Part shown: one piece after another, positions 18,383 through 26,761 of the stretch | How positions within the stretch are numbered: the stretch's first letter is position 1 | Layout: each line of letters begins with the position of its first letter | Source: Mesorhizobium sp. M8A.F.Ca.ET.218.01.1.1 | Lineage (GTDB): Bacteria > Pseudomonadota > Alphaproteobacteria > Rhizobiales > Rhizobiaceae | Length of the DNA: 44,287 bases | Reading direction: 5' to 3' | Assembly (NCBI RefSeq): GCF_004791165.1 | Contig: NZ_SRUZ01000001.1 | Span: 1-44,287 of the forward strand | Notes under the pieces: generated by a model | Told to the model about the DNA's origin: nothing | The model's input: only the letters and a program-made list of their open reading frames with translations | Databases searched by the model: none | Program-made: the position numbers and the translations under genes

Positions 18383-20667
18383 GTTGTTGTGCACCGGGCG
18401 CCGAAATGGCGCTGGACCTGGGCAGCTCCGCATCGACGCTGCCATCCAGCCAGGAGATCCGGCTCGCCAGCCGCTCGCTTGGCGACAATCTTCGGCAGAC
18501 CGATCTTTCAGTGCCGACGGTTCATTGCGCCGCCTGCATCCAGACGATCGAGACGGCGCTGGGAAAGCTCGGCAATGTCGAAGGCTCGCGTGTCAACCTT
18601 TCGACGAAACGCGTCGCGATCCGGTGGCGTGGGGACGAGGTGCCACCCTTCGTCGCCGCGCTTGGCAGGCTAGGCTACGAGGCGCACCTGTTCGAAGCCG
18701 ACGCTGATAGGAGAGACAGAACGCTTGCCGAACTGATCCGCGCCGTCGCCGTTGCCGGCTTCGCGGCCGGAAACATCATGCTGTTGTCGGTCTCGGTCTG
18801 GTCAGGCGCCGAAGGGGCCACCCGCGACCTGTTTCACTGGGTCTCCGCGCTGATCGCCATTCCGGCGCTCGCCTTCGCCGGCGGTATCTTTTTCCGATCG
18901 GCCTGGAATGCGCTGCGCCATGGCCGCATGAACATGGACGTTCCGATCGCGGTCGGTGTTTCACTTGCCTACGCGATGAGCCTCTATGAGACGATCAACC
19001 ATGGCGAGCACGCCTATTTCGATGCTTCGGTATCGCTGCTGTTTTTCCTGTTGGTCGGCCGCACGCTGGATCACGTAATGCGGGAACGTGCCCGCACCGC
19101 GGTGAAAGGCCTGTCGCAGCTGGCCTCGCGTGGCGCCATGGTGGTTCGCGGCGATGGTGCGCGCGACTATCTACCAGTCGGCGAGATCGAACCGGGCATG
19201 CGGTTGTTGATCGCAGCTGGCGAAAGAATCCCCGTCGACGGCAAGATCATCCAGGGAGCGTCGGATCTCGACTGCTCGCTGGCTTCAGGCGAAAGCACGC
19301 CAAAAAACGTAGGGCCCGGTGAAGCCGTGCAGGCCGGCGTGCTCAATATCACCGGCCCGCTGACCATCGAAGCCACTGCCGCCGCAAGGGATTCGTTCCT
19401 GGCGGAGATGGTGCGGCTGATGGAGGCCGCGGAGGGCGGCCGCGCGCACTATCGCCGCATCGCCGACCGCGTCTCGGCGCTCTACGCCCCCGTGGTGCAT
19501 CTCACCGCCTTCTTGACATTCCTTGGCTGGGTGGCGGCGACCGGCGACTGGCACCGGGCCATGACGATCGCTATCGCTGTTCTCATCATCACGTGCCCCT
19601 GCGCGCTTGGCCTGGCAGTGCCGATCGTTCAGGTGGTCGCCGCGCGGCGCCTGTTCGAGAACGGCATCATGGTCAGGGACGGCTCGGCCATGGAGCGCCT
19701 GGCAACAATCGACACGGCTGTGTTCGACAAGACCGGCACGCTGACGCTCGGCCAGCCCCGACTCGTCAACGCGCCATCGGTCAACCCAGATATGCTGGCC
19801 CTGGCAGCCGACCTGGCCACGCATTCGCGCCATCCGTTCTCAAAGGCCATAGCCGGCTTTGCCACTCTGGGCGGCCGGTTCAAATTCGAGGCCGTCACCG
19901 AGCATCCTGGGTTCGGAATCGAGGCCACTGCAGCCGGGAGCACATGGCGCCTGGGCCGACGCGGATGGGCCGGCTGGAAGGCTCGAACTGGCGGCGAAGG
20001 CAAACACGGATACGGTGGAACGGTCCTGACAAAGAATGGGATGATTGTCGCATCCTTCATTTTCGACGATGTGCTTCGCGCCGATGCCACACCAGCCATC
20101 GATCGGTTACACGACGCCGGGGTATCTGTCGAAATGCTGTCAGGGGATACAGCGGCAGCCTGCGCCGACGTTGCGAAGGTGCTTGGTGTCGAAGACTTTG
20201 TCCCCTGCCTGCTGCCATCCGGCAAGGTCGAACGCATCGAGACCTTGGCGAAAGACGGACACAGGGTTCTGATGGTTGGCGACGGTCTCAACGACACGCC
20301 GGCACTAAGCGCTGCGCATGTATCGATTGCACCGGCGACCGCCGCTGATATTGGCCGCAACGCTGCTGACTTCGTCTTCCTGCGCGAGAGCCTTATGGCC
20401 GTCCCGCTGGCGTTGGACGTCTCGCGCCAGGCAGGACGCCTGATCCGGCAGAACATCGTCATCGCGATCGTCTACAATGCGGTCGCAGTACCGATAGCGA
20501 TCCTCGGGCACGTTACGCCCCTGATCGCGGCGATCGCCATGTCCGCCTCATCGCTGCTTGTCATTGGCAATGCTCTACGCCTGCGATCGTCGCAACCGTT
20601 CTCAACGGCCAAGGATGTTCGCCGCAACAGGGTGTCCAACTTCAACAACCTGGTCCGATCGTCATGA
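18379..20667 (+). CDS. fixI: Copper-transporting P1B-type ATPase FixI
   Basis: A 762-aa Cu+ ATPase (CcoI/CopA2 type) that exports copper slowly for cbb3 oxidase assembly. A Cys pair near the N-terminus (MSCC) precedes a heavy-metal-binding domain with C50-X2-C53 (HCAACIQTIE). Further on come the membrane Cys-Pro-Cys motif at 406-408 (TCPCALGLAVPI), the phosphorylated Asp 450 in DKTGTL, an HP motif (SRHPFSKA) and the hinge GDGLNDTPAL. ATG 18379 is chosen because it overlaps the fixH stop; the same frame is open upstream inside fixH, but that part is a shadow. Confidence 0.96.
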   Translation: MSCCAPGAEMALDLGSSASTLPSSQEIRLASRSLGDNLRQTDLSVPTVHCAACIQTIETALGKLGNVEGSRVNLSTKRVAIRWRGDEVPPFVAALGRLGYEAHLFEADADRRDRTLAELIRAVAVAGFAAGNIMLLSVSVWSGAEGATRDLFHWVSALIAIPALAFAGGIFFRSAWNALRHGRMNMDVPIAVGVSLAYAMSLYETINHGEHAYFDASVSLLFFLLVGRTLDHVMRERARTAVKGLSQLASRGAMVVRGDGARDYLPVGEIEPGMRLLIAAGERIPVDGKIIQGASDLDCSLASGESTPKNVGPGEAVQAGVLNITGPLTIEATAAARDSFLAEMVRLMEAAEGGRAHYRRIADRVSALYAPVVHLTAFLTFLGWVAATGDWHRAMTIAIAVLIITCPCALGLAVPIVQVVAARRLFENGIMVRDGSAMERLATIDTAVFDKTGTLTLGQPRLVNAPSVNPDMLALAADLATHSRHPFSKAIAGFATLGGRFKFEAVTEHPGFGIEATAAGSTWRLGRRGWAGWKARTGGEGKHGYGGTVLTKNGMIVASFIFDDVLRADATPAIDRLHDAGVSVEMLSGDTAAACADVAKVLGVEDFVPCLLPSGKVERIETLAKDGHRVLMVGDGLNDTPALSAAHVSIAPATAADIGRNAADFVFLRESLMAVPLALDVSRQAGRLIRQNIVIAIVYNAVAVPIAILGHVTPLIAAIAMSASSLLVIGNALRLRSSQPFSTAKDVRRNRVSNFNNLVRSS

Positions 20668-20819
20668 CCACTCTCACCTACCTCATACCCGTCGCTCTCT
20701 TTCTTGGTGCACTTGGCTTGGGGGGATTCCTGTGGGCATTGAAGAGTGGCCAATACGAAGATCTCGACGGAGCCGCCGAGCGAATCCTGATTGATCTGGA
20801 AGACAAAAGCGGCGACTGA
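20664..20819 (+). CDS. fixS: FixS/CcoS cbb3 oxidase assembly protein
   Basis: A 51-aa protein whose ATG overlaps the fixI stop (ATGA). One N-terminal membrane helix (about residues 4-24, YLIPVALFLGALGLGGFLW) is followed by WALKSGQYEDLDGAAERIL, the characteristic FixS/CcoS tail. CcoS is needed for cofactor insertion into the cbb3 oxidase. It closes the fixGHIS operon. Confidence 0.95.
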   Translation: MTTLTYLIPVALFLGALGLGGFLWALKSGQYEDLDGAAERILIDLEDKSGD

Positions 20820-20946
20820 TATTCAGAAAGACGCTGGTGGCAGCGCACCGTTACTGAAAACCGCGACACCGGACTTTCACATGTCAAATCGTGACCCACA
20901 AGACCTCTGTATCCCGAGCTGTTGTTCCTGCGATTAACAACACAGT

Positions 20947-20960
20947 TTGAGCCAGCGCAA
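20947..20960. promoter_or_regulatory. NnrR-type box upstream of nirK
   Basis: TTGAG-CCAG-CGCAA matches the perfect NnrR sites elsewhere in the window (TTGCG-N4-CGCAA) at all but one half-site base. Centre 20953.5 predicts a transcript start near 20995 and a 31-nt leader for nirK. Confidence 0.8.
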
Positions 20961-21025
20961 AGAGGGCTAGCGTCAGGTCATGTACCTTCTGCTCATCCGC
21001 AACGGTCGAGAGACAGGAGATTGAC

Positions 21026-22132
21026 ATGATTACGCGACGCGAAGCCCTCTTTGGAGCCGCGCTTGGCGCTGTTGCTGTTGCAGCACTGCCCGCATTGTCG
21101 GCCACGGTTACAAAGGCAGAGATTCGCGGGCTGCCCCGCGAGAAGATCACGCTCGTAGCACCACCGTTCGTGCATCCGCATGATCAGATCGCCAAGGGCG
21201 GTCCGAAGATCGTCGAATTTACCATGACGATCGAGGAAAAGCCTGTCGTCATCGATGCCGAAGGCACGAAGCTCAATGCGATGACCTACAACGGCTCGAT
21301 CCCTGGCCCACTGATGGTCGTGCATCAGGACGACTATATCGAGCTGACGCTCATCAATCCCGATACCAACTCGCTAGCCCACAATATCGATTTCCACGCG
21401 GCTACCGGCGCGCTGGGTGGCGGCGGCTTGACCTTGATCAATCCCGGTGAACAGGTGACCCTTCGCTTCAAGGCGACGCGGACGGGAACGTTTGTCTATC
21501 ACTGCGCACCTGGGGGCGCGATGATCCCATGGCATGTCGTTTCCGGCATGAACGGCGCCATCATGGTGCTGCCGCGTGACGGGCTCAGGAACGACAAGGG
21601 CGAACCGGTCAAGTACGACAAGATCTTCTACATCGGCGAGAGTGATTTCTATATTCCGCGCGACGAGAAGGGCAATTTCAAGAGCTACGAATCCGCCGGC
21701 GACGGCTACGACGACACCGTCAAGGTCATGCGCGGTCTCGTTCCGACGCATGTGGTGTTCAACGGCAAGGTCGGATCCCTGACCGGCGACGACGCCATGA
21801 AGTCGAAGGTCGGCGAAACGGTGCTTATCGTCCATTCACAGGCCAACCGCGATACGCGGCCGCACCTGATCGGCGGCCACGGCGATTACGTCTGGGAACA
21901 GGGCAAATTCGCCAACCCGCCGTCCAAGGATCTCGAGACATGGTTCATCCGTGGCGGTTCTGCCGGCTCGGCGCTCTACACCTTCCTGCAACCGGGCGTC
22001 TACGCCTACGTCAACCACAATCTGATCGAGGCCGTCGAACTTGGAGCCACCGCTCATTTCAAGGTCGAGGGCGAGTGGGATGACGACCTGATGACGCAGG
22101 TCGAAGCGCCCAAACCCATCGCCACCAATTGA
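21026..22132 (+). CDS. nirK: Copper-containing nitrite reductase
   Basis: A 368-aa periplasmic enzyme that reduces nitrite to NO. The N-terminus has a twin-arginine-like signal ([11 protein letters not shown], then an Ala-rich core). Type 1 copper ligands are H119, C160, H170 and M175; type 2 copper ligands are H124, H159 and H331. The catalytic pair D122 and H280 is also present ([47 protein letters not shown]). All match the class I NirK pattern, with the CAPGG variant between the Cys and His ligands. AGGAG precedes ATG 21026. It is co-oriented with nirV and controlled by an NnrR-type box. Confidence 0.97.
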   Translation: MITRREALFGAALGAVAVAALPALSATVTKAEIRGLPREKITLVAPPFVHPHDQIAKGGPKIVEFTMTIEEKPVVIDAEGTKLNAMTYNGSIPGPLMVVHQDDYIELTLINPDTNSLAHNIDFHAATGALGGGGLTLINPGEQVTLRFKATRTGTFVYHCAPGGAMIPWHVVSGMNGAIMVLPRDGLRNDKGEPVKYDKIFYIGESDFYIPRDEKGNFKSYESAGDGYDDTVKVMRGLVPTHVVFNGKVGSLTGDDAMKSKVGETVLIVHSQANRDTRPHLIGGHGDYVWEQGKFANPPSKDLETWFIRGGSAGSALYTFLQPGVYAYVNHNLIEAVELGATAHFKVEGEWDDDLMTQVEAPKPIATN

Positions 22133-22145
22133 ATGGCACTCCGAT

Positions 22146-22174
22146 ATGCCCGGACAGAGACACTCTCCGGGCAT
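22146..22174 (+). repeat. Hairpin in the nirK-nirV gap
   Basis: ATGCCCGGA (22146-22154) pairs perfectly with 22166-22174 around an 11-nt loop. The 3' arm ends directly before the GGAGAAAAC ribosome site of nirV. It may protect nirK mRNA, reduce read-through or modulate nirV translation. There is no U-tract. Confidence 0.6.
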
Positions 22175-22185
22175 GGAGAAAACAC

Positions 22186-23055
22186 ATGCCGCCTCTCATA
22201 ATGAAGCTCGTTCCGATCGCTGTGGCAGCCTTAGCCTTGCCGGTTTGGCTCTCGATGCAGGCAGCCGGCGGTCATCGGCCGCCCGACGCCGTTGCCAGGA
22301 CGATCAGCATTGATCCCCATTCGATCGTCTATCCGATGCCGGGCGAGTATCTTAAGGACGGACGCCCTCAGGCCAATCCCAAGGTTGAGCGGCACCTGGA
22401 AGGCCCCCTGGAGATCATGGCGTACCAAGTCAGCGCGGCCGATTACGCAGCTTGTGTGTCGGCCGGCGCCTGTCGGCCGGCGGAGGAAACCCGCTCAGTC
22501 CCGCGTGACGCACCCGCAACCGGCGTGAGTTACCTCGACGCCGTTGCCTACGCCCGGTGGTATACTGAGGCAACCGGCAGTCAGTGGCGGTTGCCATCCG
22601 ACGAAGAATGGGCCCTTGCGGCAGCCGAGCGGTTCGCTGGCGAATTCGAGGGTGTCGAAAACGATGCCAACAACCCCGCCAGGCGTTGGCTGACCAGCTA
22701 TCAGGCGGAGGTCGAACTCAATCGCAAACCGGACCCGTTGCCCAGGAGCCGCGGCTCTTTCGGACTGAATTCGCGCGGTCTTGCCGACTTTTCCGGCAAC
22801 GTCTGGGAGTGGACTTCAACCTGCTATGTCCGCACGACGCTCGCCGAAGACGGCAGCGATGTTGCGAGCTCGGTCAACAATTGCGGGGTTCACGTCCTGG
22901 AAGGCCTGCACAGAGCCTATATGTCGAATTTCGTCAGCGACGGGAAAAGCGGAGGTTGCGCCGTTGGTTTGCCTCCCGACAATCTGGGGTTCAGGTTGGT
23001 CTTGGACCATCGGGGGTGGGTGGGCCGTATCCTCGCCCACCTCAGCTTCGGCTGA
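22186..23055 (+). CDS. nirV: NirV, formylglycine-generating-enzyme-like protein
   Basis: A 289-aa exported protein starting at ATG 22186, with GGAG 7 nt upstream. A signal peptide at about 1-24 precedes an FGE-sulfatase (SUMF1-like) domain with MPGEYL, SAADYAACV, GVSYLDAVAYARWY, WRLPSDEEWALAAAE, GLADFSGNVWEWT and GFRLVLD. NirV is regularly encoded directly after nirK in rhizobia; its precise role is not settled, and mutants of relatives can still denitrify. Whether the active-site Cys pair of true formylglycine-generating enzymes is present needs a structural alignment; several Cys occur (STCYVRT, NNCGVH, GGCAVG). It converges on nnrS. Confidence 0.9.
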   Translation: MPPLIMKLVPIAVAALALPVWLSMQAAGGHRPPDAVARTISIDPHSIVYPMPGEYLKDGRPQANPKVERHLEGPLEIMAYQVSAADYAACVSAGACRPAEETRSVPRDAPATGVSYLDAVAYARWYTEATGSQWRLPSDEEWALAAAERFAGEFEGVENDANNPARRWLTSYQAEVELNRKPDPLPRSRGSFGLNSRGLADFSGNVWEWTSTCYVRTTLAEDGSDVASSVNNCGVHVLEGLHRAYMSNFVSDGKSGGCAVGLPPDNLGFRLVLDHRGWVGRILAHLSFG

Positions 23056-23112
23056 CAAAATCAGGAATAGCTCCGCTCCGTTCTCGTCTTGGGGGTCGCC
23101 TGCTCTGCCGCC

Positions 23113-24288
23113 TCACCGCGCCTTGGGCGTCATCAATGCCATCCCGTAGACCAGGATGAAGCCGGCAAATGCCGCGACCCATGCGACGCCCGCCATGTCG
23201 ATTACCGCGCCATAGGGGACGAAGGCGGCCAGAATTCTCAATAATCCCGCGAGAAGGATGGCTACGAAGATAAACAAGGCGCCCTTTCCAGCCTTCAGCT
23301 CTCGGCCGGTGTGCCCGAGCGTCGCGCGGGTCATGACAGCAAGCGTCATGGCGCCGACCGCACCAGTTCCAAGCGCGTGGAGCCCTGCAGCGGCCGGCAC
23401 GATAACAGGAAAGAAAATCGCCGCCGAAACCAAGGCGAGACCGATCGGCACAAAGGCGTATGCAAGATGGAGCATGAGCACCAGCGGATCCGGCAAGGTG
23501 CGCTCGCCAGCCCAGCGCGACAAACGCCACGCCTGGCAGGTTGCGGCAATGGCCATGAGCGTTCCTGAGGTGGCGCTGTCGGGGGCGAACGTCCATGTTG
23601 CCAATGCGATGGCCGAGATGGCTATCGAAGCGATGTCGAATCGGTCAAATGGCGCCGGCAGCCTGCCGGGATTTTCGCGCACGAGCCAGTTGCGTGTGAA
23701 GCTCGGAATAATTCGCCCGCCGATCAGCGAGATGAGCAGGATCGCCGCAGCCATGCCGAGTCTTCGGCTGATGTCCGACACGCCCTCAACATGGGCCTCG
23801 ATGTGGAACGCGCCGTTCGCGGACGCCAGCACGACGAGCGGCAGCAGCACCTTGAGGTTTCGCCAGTTGCGTCCCGCGACGATTTCGGGGGCTGCCGCGG
23901 CAGCCACCGCAAGCAGAAATGAGCCATCGACCATAGCTGCTGCTTCCCAGCCAATGTCTGCCGAGAAGAAGACAGCGGCGCGGCCGGCAAGCCATAGGAC
24001 GACCAGCGCCAGCAGCGGCAGTCCTTGCACGGGAAGCCGGCCGGTCCAGTTGGGGATGGCTGTCAGCAGAAACCCGGTCACGATCGCCGGCAGATAGCCG
24101 AACAGCATCTCGTGGACATGCCAGTCGACCGGAACAAACACACTATGGGCTTCGAGGCCGCCCGCATACATCGGCAGCCAGAGCAGAATGGAGAGCCCCG
24201 CATAAAGCGACCCGAGAAAGAAGAAGGGTCTGAACCCATAGGAGAGAAAAGCTGGACCGGAATAGTCCCGCAGACGTGGAATTGCCAT
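23113..24288 (-). CDS. nnrS: NnrS family membrane protein
   Basis: A 391-aa membrane protein with about 12 hydrophobic segments and the conserved NnrS patterns: SYGFRPFFFLGSLYAG, DWHVHEMLFGY, TAIPNWTGR, RIIPSFTRNWL, HALGTGAVGAMTLAVMTRA and a late LGHTGR. NnrS is a haem- and copper-binding protein that helps cells withstand NO and is a classic NnrR-regulated companion of nirK. The start is ATG 24288 with AGGA upstream. It lies 99 nt after pseudoazurin on the same strand. No box was seen directly before it, so it may be read from the pseudoazurin promoter. Confidence 0.93.
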   Translation of the reverse strand: MAIPRLRDYSGPAFLSYGFRPFFFLGSLYAGLSILLWLPMYAGGLEAHSVFVPVDWHVHEMLFGYLPAIVTGFLLTAIPNWTGRLPVQGLPLLALVVLWLAGRAAVFFSADIGWEAAAMVDGSFLLAVAAAAAPEIVAGRNWRNLKVLLPLVVLASANGAFHIEAHVEGVSDISRRLGMAAAILLISLIGGRIIPSFTRNWLVRENPGRLPAPFDRFDIASIAISAIALATWTFAPDSATSGTLMAIAATCQAWRLSRWAGERTLPDPLVLMLHLAYAFVPIGLALVSAAIFFPVIVPAAAGLHALGTGAVGAMTLAVMTRATLGHTGRELKAGKGALFIFVAILLAGLLRILAAFVPYGAVIDMAGVAWVAAFAGFILVYGMALMTPKAR

Positions 24289-24310
24289 GACCTACATCCT
24301 GAAATGAACA

Positions 24311-24347
24311 GGGCCGGATGAACCGCCGCCCTCGGTCCGTCCGGCCC
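24311..24347 (-). terminator. Hairpin between pseudoazurin and nnrS
   Basis: GGGCCGGA (24311-24318) pairs with TCCGGCCC (24340-24347), with a long loop that can pair further inside. It lies in the 99-nt pseudoazurin-nnrS gap and could partly end the pseudoazurin transcript, or protect its 3' end after processing. No U-tract was seen. Confidence 0.4.
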
Positions 24348-24387
24348 ATGCCCGCCCGTTTGTGGCAGGCAGGCTATCTCATGCCGA

Positions 24388-24825
24388 TCAGTTGGCGGGA
24401 ATCTGGGTGAACAGATCCGCGAACACCGTCTTTGCCTTGCCAGGATGCTTGACCGCTTTCGCGGTATCGAGATTGACCGGCTTGCCGACGACGATCATCG
24501 CGACCATGCCCATGCCGTAGTGGGGCGCGCATTTGACGCCATAGACACCCTCCTTGGTCAGCGTGACGGTGATTTCCTCACTGGGCTTGCCCTTGAAAGG
24601 CTCGGCGCCATCCGGGATCATGCCCTTGATCGACTCGGCGTCGTGGCTCTTGTCGGTCGGCACGAACTTGACGGTGTCGCCGGGTGCGGCCTTGACGAAA
24701 GCCGGCTGGAAAACCATTGCGCCCTTTTCGCCCTTGTTGAGCATCTGCACGACGTGCTCTTCGGCGCTTGCGCCGCCAGCGACCGCGAGAAGGGAGATTG
24801 CGGCGGCGAAGATAGTGCGTTTCAT
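24388..24825 (-). CDS. Pseudoazurin, periplasmic blue copper protein
   Basis: A 145-aa precursor with a signal peptide (1-21, ending ASAEE). The mature cupredoxin carries the type 1 copper ligands: His in DKSHDAES, and Cys-His-Met in [10 protein letters not shown]. Pseudoazurin carries electrons from the bc1 complex to NirK. ATG 24825 has AAGGA upstream. A perfect NnrR box (24900-24913) predicts a transcript start near 24865 and a 40-nt leader. It is divergent from nnrR and upstream of nnrS. Confidence 0.95.
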   Translation of the reverse strand: MKRTIFAAAISLLAVAGGASAEEHVVQMLNKGEKGAMVFQPAFVKAAPGDTVKFVPTDKSHDAESIKGMIPDGAEPFKGKPSEEITVTLTKEGVYGVKCAPHYGMGMVAMIVVGKPVNLDTAKAVKHPGKAKTVFADLFTQIPAN

Positions 24826-24899
24826 CGAATTGTCCTTTGTCTCATGTTCGCGGCGTTGCGCCGTTCCCTCTCATTTAGCCTGATGCCCCCGCGAACAAT

Positions 24900-24913
24900 T
24901 TGCGCTGGCGCAA
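24900..24913. promoter_or_regulatory. Perfect NnrR box between pseudoazurin and nnrR
   Basis: TTGCG-CTGG-CGCAA is a fully symmetric NnrR-type site. A class II position fits both directions: pseudoazurin (start about 24865, 40-nt leader) and nnrR (start about 24948, 28-nt leader before TTG 24976). Confidence 0.9.
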
Positions 24914-24975
24914 ACTCGCGATAAGAATGGTTGGCGCGTCCTGGCGCGGTGTCTTGGGGTCGTGAGGAGATACGT

Positions 24976-25677
24976 TTGGCTGCTCTGGACCGATCTCTGA
25001 TATCGCAGCTGCCGCTCTTCCAGGGGATGACTGCGGAAGAACAAAGCGAAATCCTGCGAAGCGCACGGTCGTCACGCTATGCCAAGGAATCCGCGATCTT
25101 CGAGCAGGAGACAGAGGCTCATTCGTTTTTTGTGCTGATTTCTGGCCATATCCGCGTCGTTCGCACTACGCCGGACGGACAACAGGTCATTGCCAGATAC
25201 ATCAGTGAAGGCGAAATCTTTGGTGTCGCCGCAGCGCTCGGCCGAACGACCTATCCCGCCAGCGCCCTCGCGGCCGTCGACTGCGTGGTACTGACGTGGC
25301 CCAACGCTCTGTGGGCGGAGATGGCGCGACGATTCCCGGCATTTGGGGCAACCACCTACAGAACCGTCGGTACCCGGCTGCAGGAGACCCAGACGCGGGT
25401 GGTGGAGATGTCGACCGAACAGGTCGAGCAAAGGATCGCGCATGCCTTGTTGCGGCTGGCAAACCAGACCGGCCGAAAGACCGAAAGCGGTATCGAAATC
25501 GACTTCCCGATTTCGAGACAGGACATCGCCGAGATGACAGGCACGACGCTGCACACCGTCAGCCGGGTGCTCAGCAGGTGGGAAGACATCGGAATAATCG
25601 CCAGCGGCCGCCAGAAAGTCACGGTCAAGGATGCCCATCGCCTTGTGGTTCTCGCCGAGAACCCGGGCAAACACTGA
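24976..25677 (+). CDS. nnrR: NnrR-type NO-responsive CRP/FNR regulator
   Basis: A 233-aa CRP/FNR regulator without the FNR cysteine cluster. The N-terminal beta-roll domain (SHFFVLISGHIRVVRTTPDGQQ-like segment) is followed by a dimer helix and a helix-turn-helix with ISRQDIAEMTGTTLHTVSRVLSRW, the NnrR pattern. NnrR activates nirK, nor and nnrS genes when NO is present. The start is taken as TTG 24976, because AGGAGA lies 5-10 nt upstream; the ATG-less extension to 24931 lacks a ribosome site. It is divergent from pseudoazurin, sharing a perfect NnrR box. Confidence 0.9.
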   Translation: MAALDRSLISQLPLFQGMTAEEQSEILRSARSSRYAKESAIFEQETEAHSFFVLISGHIRVVRTTPDGQQVIARYISEGEIFGVAAALGRTTYPASALAAVDCVVLTWPNALWAEMARRFPAFGATTYRTVGTRLQETQTRVVEMSTEQVEQRIAHALLRLANQTGRKTESGIEIDFPISRQDIAEMTGTTLHTVSRVLSRWEDIGIIASGRQKVTVKDAHRLVVLAENPGKH

Positions 25678-25680
25678 CGA

Positions 25681-25896
25681 TCACCGTTCGCCCCGGATAG
25701 TCGCGTCCAGATCGGCCAGGAAACGCGCCTCATCCACGCAGTGCTCATGGCACGCCTCGGCCACGGTGTGGAACGTGCCGATCGGACAGCCGACACAAAG
25801 CATCCTGTAGCTGAGCAGCACGGTCACGCTTGCCGGCCATTTCCTCATCATCTCGTCAACCACCGTATTGGGAGTGATAGACCTGGGTTTCTTCAC
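25681..25896 (-). CDS. DUF1858 domain protein, probably NO-regulated
   Basis: A 71-aa protein with a single DUF1858 domain (SITPNTVVDEMMRKWP start, then MLCVGCPIGTFHTVAEAC). The C-x-x-C pair and the general layout resemble the N-terminal domain of ScdA/YtfE (RIC) iron-cluster repair proteins, here without the hemerythrin part. GTG 25896 is preferred to ATG 25932, because GGAGG lies 8 nt before it and a perfect NnrR box at 25956-25969 predicts a transcript start near 25921, downstream of that ATG. It lies 3 nt from the convergent nnrR stop. A role in NO response is inferred from the box and the family. Confidence 0.85.
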   Translation of the reverse strand: MKKPRSITPNTVVDEMMRKWPASVTVLLSYRMLCVGCPIGTFHTVAEACHEHCVDEARFLADLDATIRGER

Positions 25897-25955
25897 GACG
25901 CAGTCCTCCGCGATTTGCGAAGCCCTCGTCATAGTTCGCTCAGGGGACGGCTTCG

Positions 25956-25969
25956 TTGCGCTTTCGCAA
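25956..25969. promoter_or_regulatory. Perfect NnrR box upstream of the DUF1858 gene
   Basis: TTGCG-CTTT-CGCAA. Read leftward, its centre at 25962.5 predicts a transcript start near 25921 and a 25-nt leader to GTG 25896. Confidence 0.88.
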
Positions 25970-26065
25970 CTTCATGGAACCAGCGCTGAAACGTCTTGAG
26001 GCAATACTATCTTGCGTGACGAAAAAGTACTCGCAGCCATCGGAGCGGATATGGCTGCCGCGCCG

Positions 26066-26761
26066 TCATATGGCAGTGCCGACGAGCGCGCCGATACCGG
26101 CGGTCAGCGCCATTGCCGCCGCGCCCCAAAAGGTGACGCGAACCGTTGCTTTCAGCACATTGGCTCCGCCGGCTTTGGCTCCGATGGCGCCCAGGACCGC
26201 CAGGAACAGGAGTGAGGCAACAGACACCGTTGCGGCAAGCCAGGCGGCCGGCGAAACAAGCACCATCGCCAAAGGCATGGCCGCGCCAACCGAAAATGCT
26301 GCCGCCGAGGTCAGCGCGGCCTGGATTGGTCTGGCCGTGGTGACTTCGGAGATGCCGAGTTCGTCGCGAGCGTGGGCGCCGAGCCCATCCTTCGCCATCA
26401 ATTGGTCGGCGACCTGCGAGGCAAGGGTCGGCTCGACGCCTCGTCTGACATAGATCTCTGCAAGTTCCTGCCGCTCGAAATCTGGTTGTGTCGCCAATTC
26501 CTCTCTCTCACGCGCAAGGTCGGCTCGTTCGGTGTCGGACTGCGAACTGACCGAGACATACTCGCCTGCTGCCATCGACATCGCACCGGCGACCAGTCCG
26601 GCGACGCCGGCCACCAGAACATTGGAGGCCGCGGCATCGGCTGCCGCCACGCCAACGATCAGGCTTGCCGTCGACACGATGCCGTCATTGGCGCCGAGCA
26701 CGGCAGCGCGCAACCAGCCGACGCGGGATACAAGATGGTTTTCATTGTGCAGCCGGCTCAT
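26066..26761 (-). CDS. VIT1/CCC1 family iron/manganese transporter
   Basis: A 231-aa membrane protein. It has the VIT signatures LRAAVLGANDGIVSTASLIVGV in helix 1, GAMSMAAGEYVSVSSQ in helix 2, a cytoplasmic helical hairpin (DTERADLARERE, then ARDELGI) and three C-terminal helices with SVGAAMPL. The family moves Fe2+ or Mn2+ out of the cytosol. The hydrophilic hairpin with acidic residues fits a metal-collecting domain. It lies upstream of the DUF1858 gene on the same strand, 133 nt away, with the NnrR box between them, so it is probably transcribed separately. Which metal it moves is not evident. Confidence 0.88.
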   Translation of the reverse strand: MSRLHNENHLVSRVGWLRAAVLGANDGIVSTASLIVGVAAADAAASNVLVAGVAGLVAGAMSMAAGEYVSVSSQSDTERADLAREREELATQPDFERQELAEIYVRRGVEPTLASQVADQLMAKDGLGAHARDELGISEVTTARPIQAALTSAAAFSVGAAMPLAMVLVSPAAWLAATVSVASLLFLAVLGAIGAKAGGANVLKATVRVTFWGAAAMALTAGIGALVGTAI

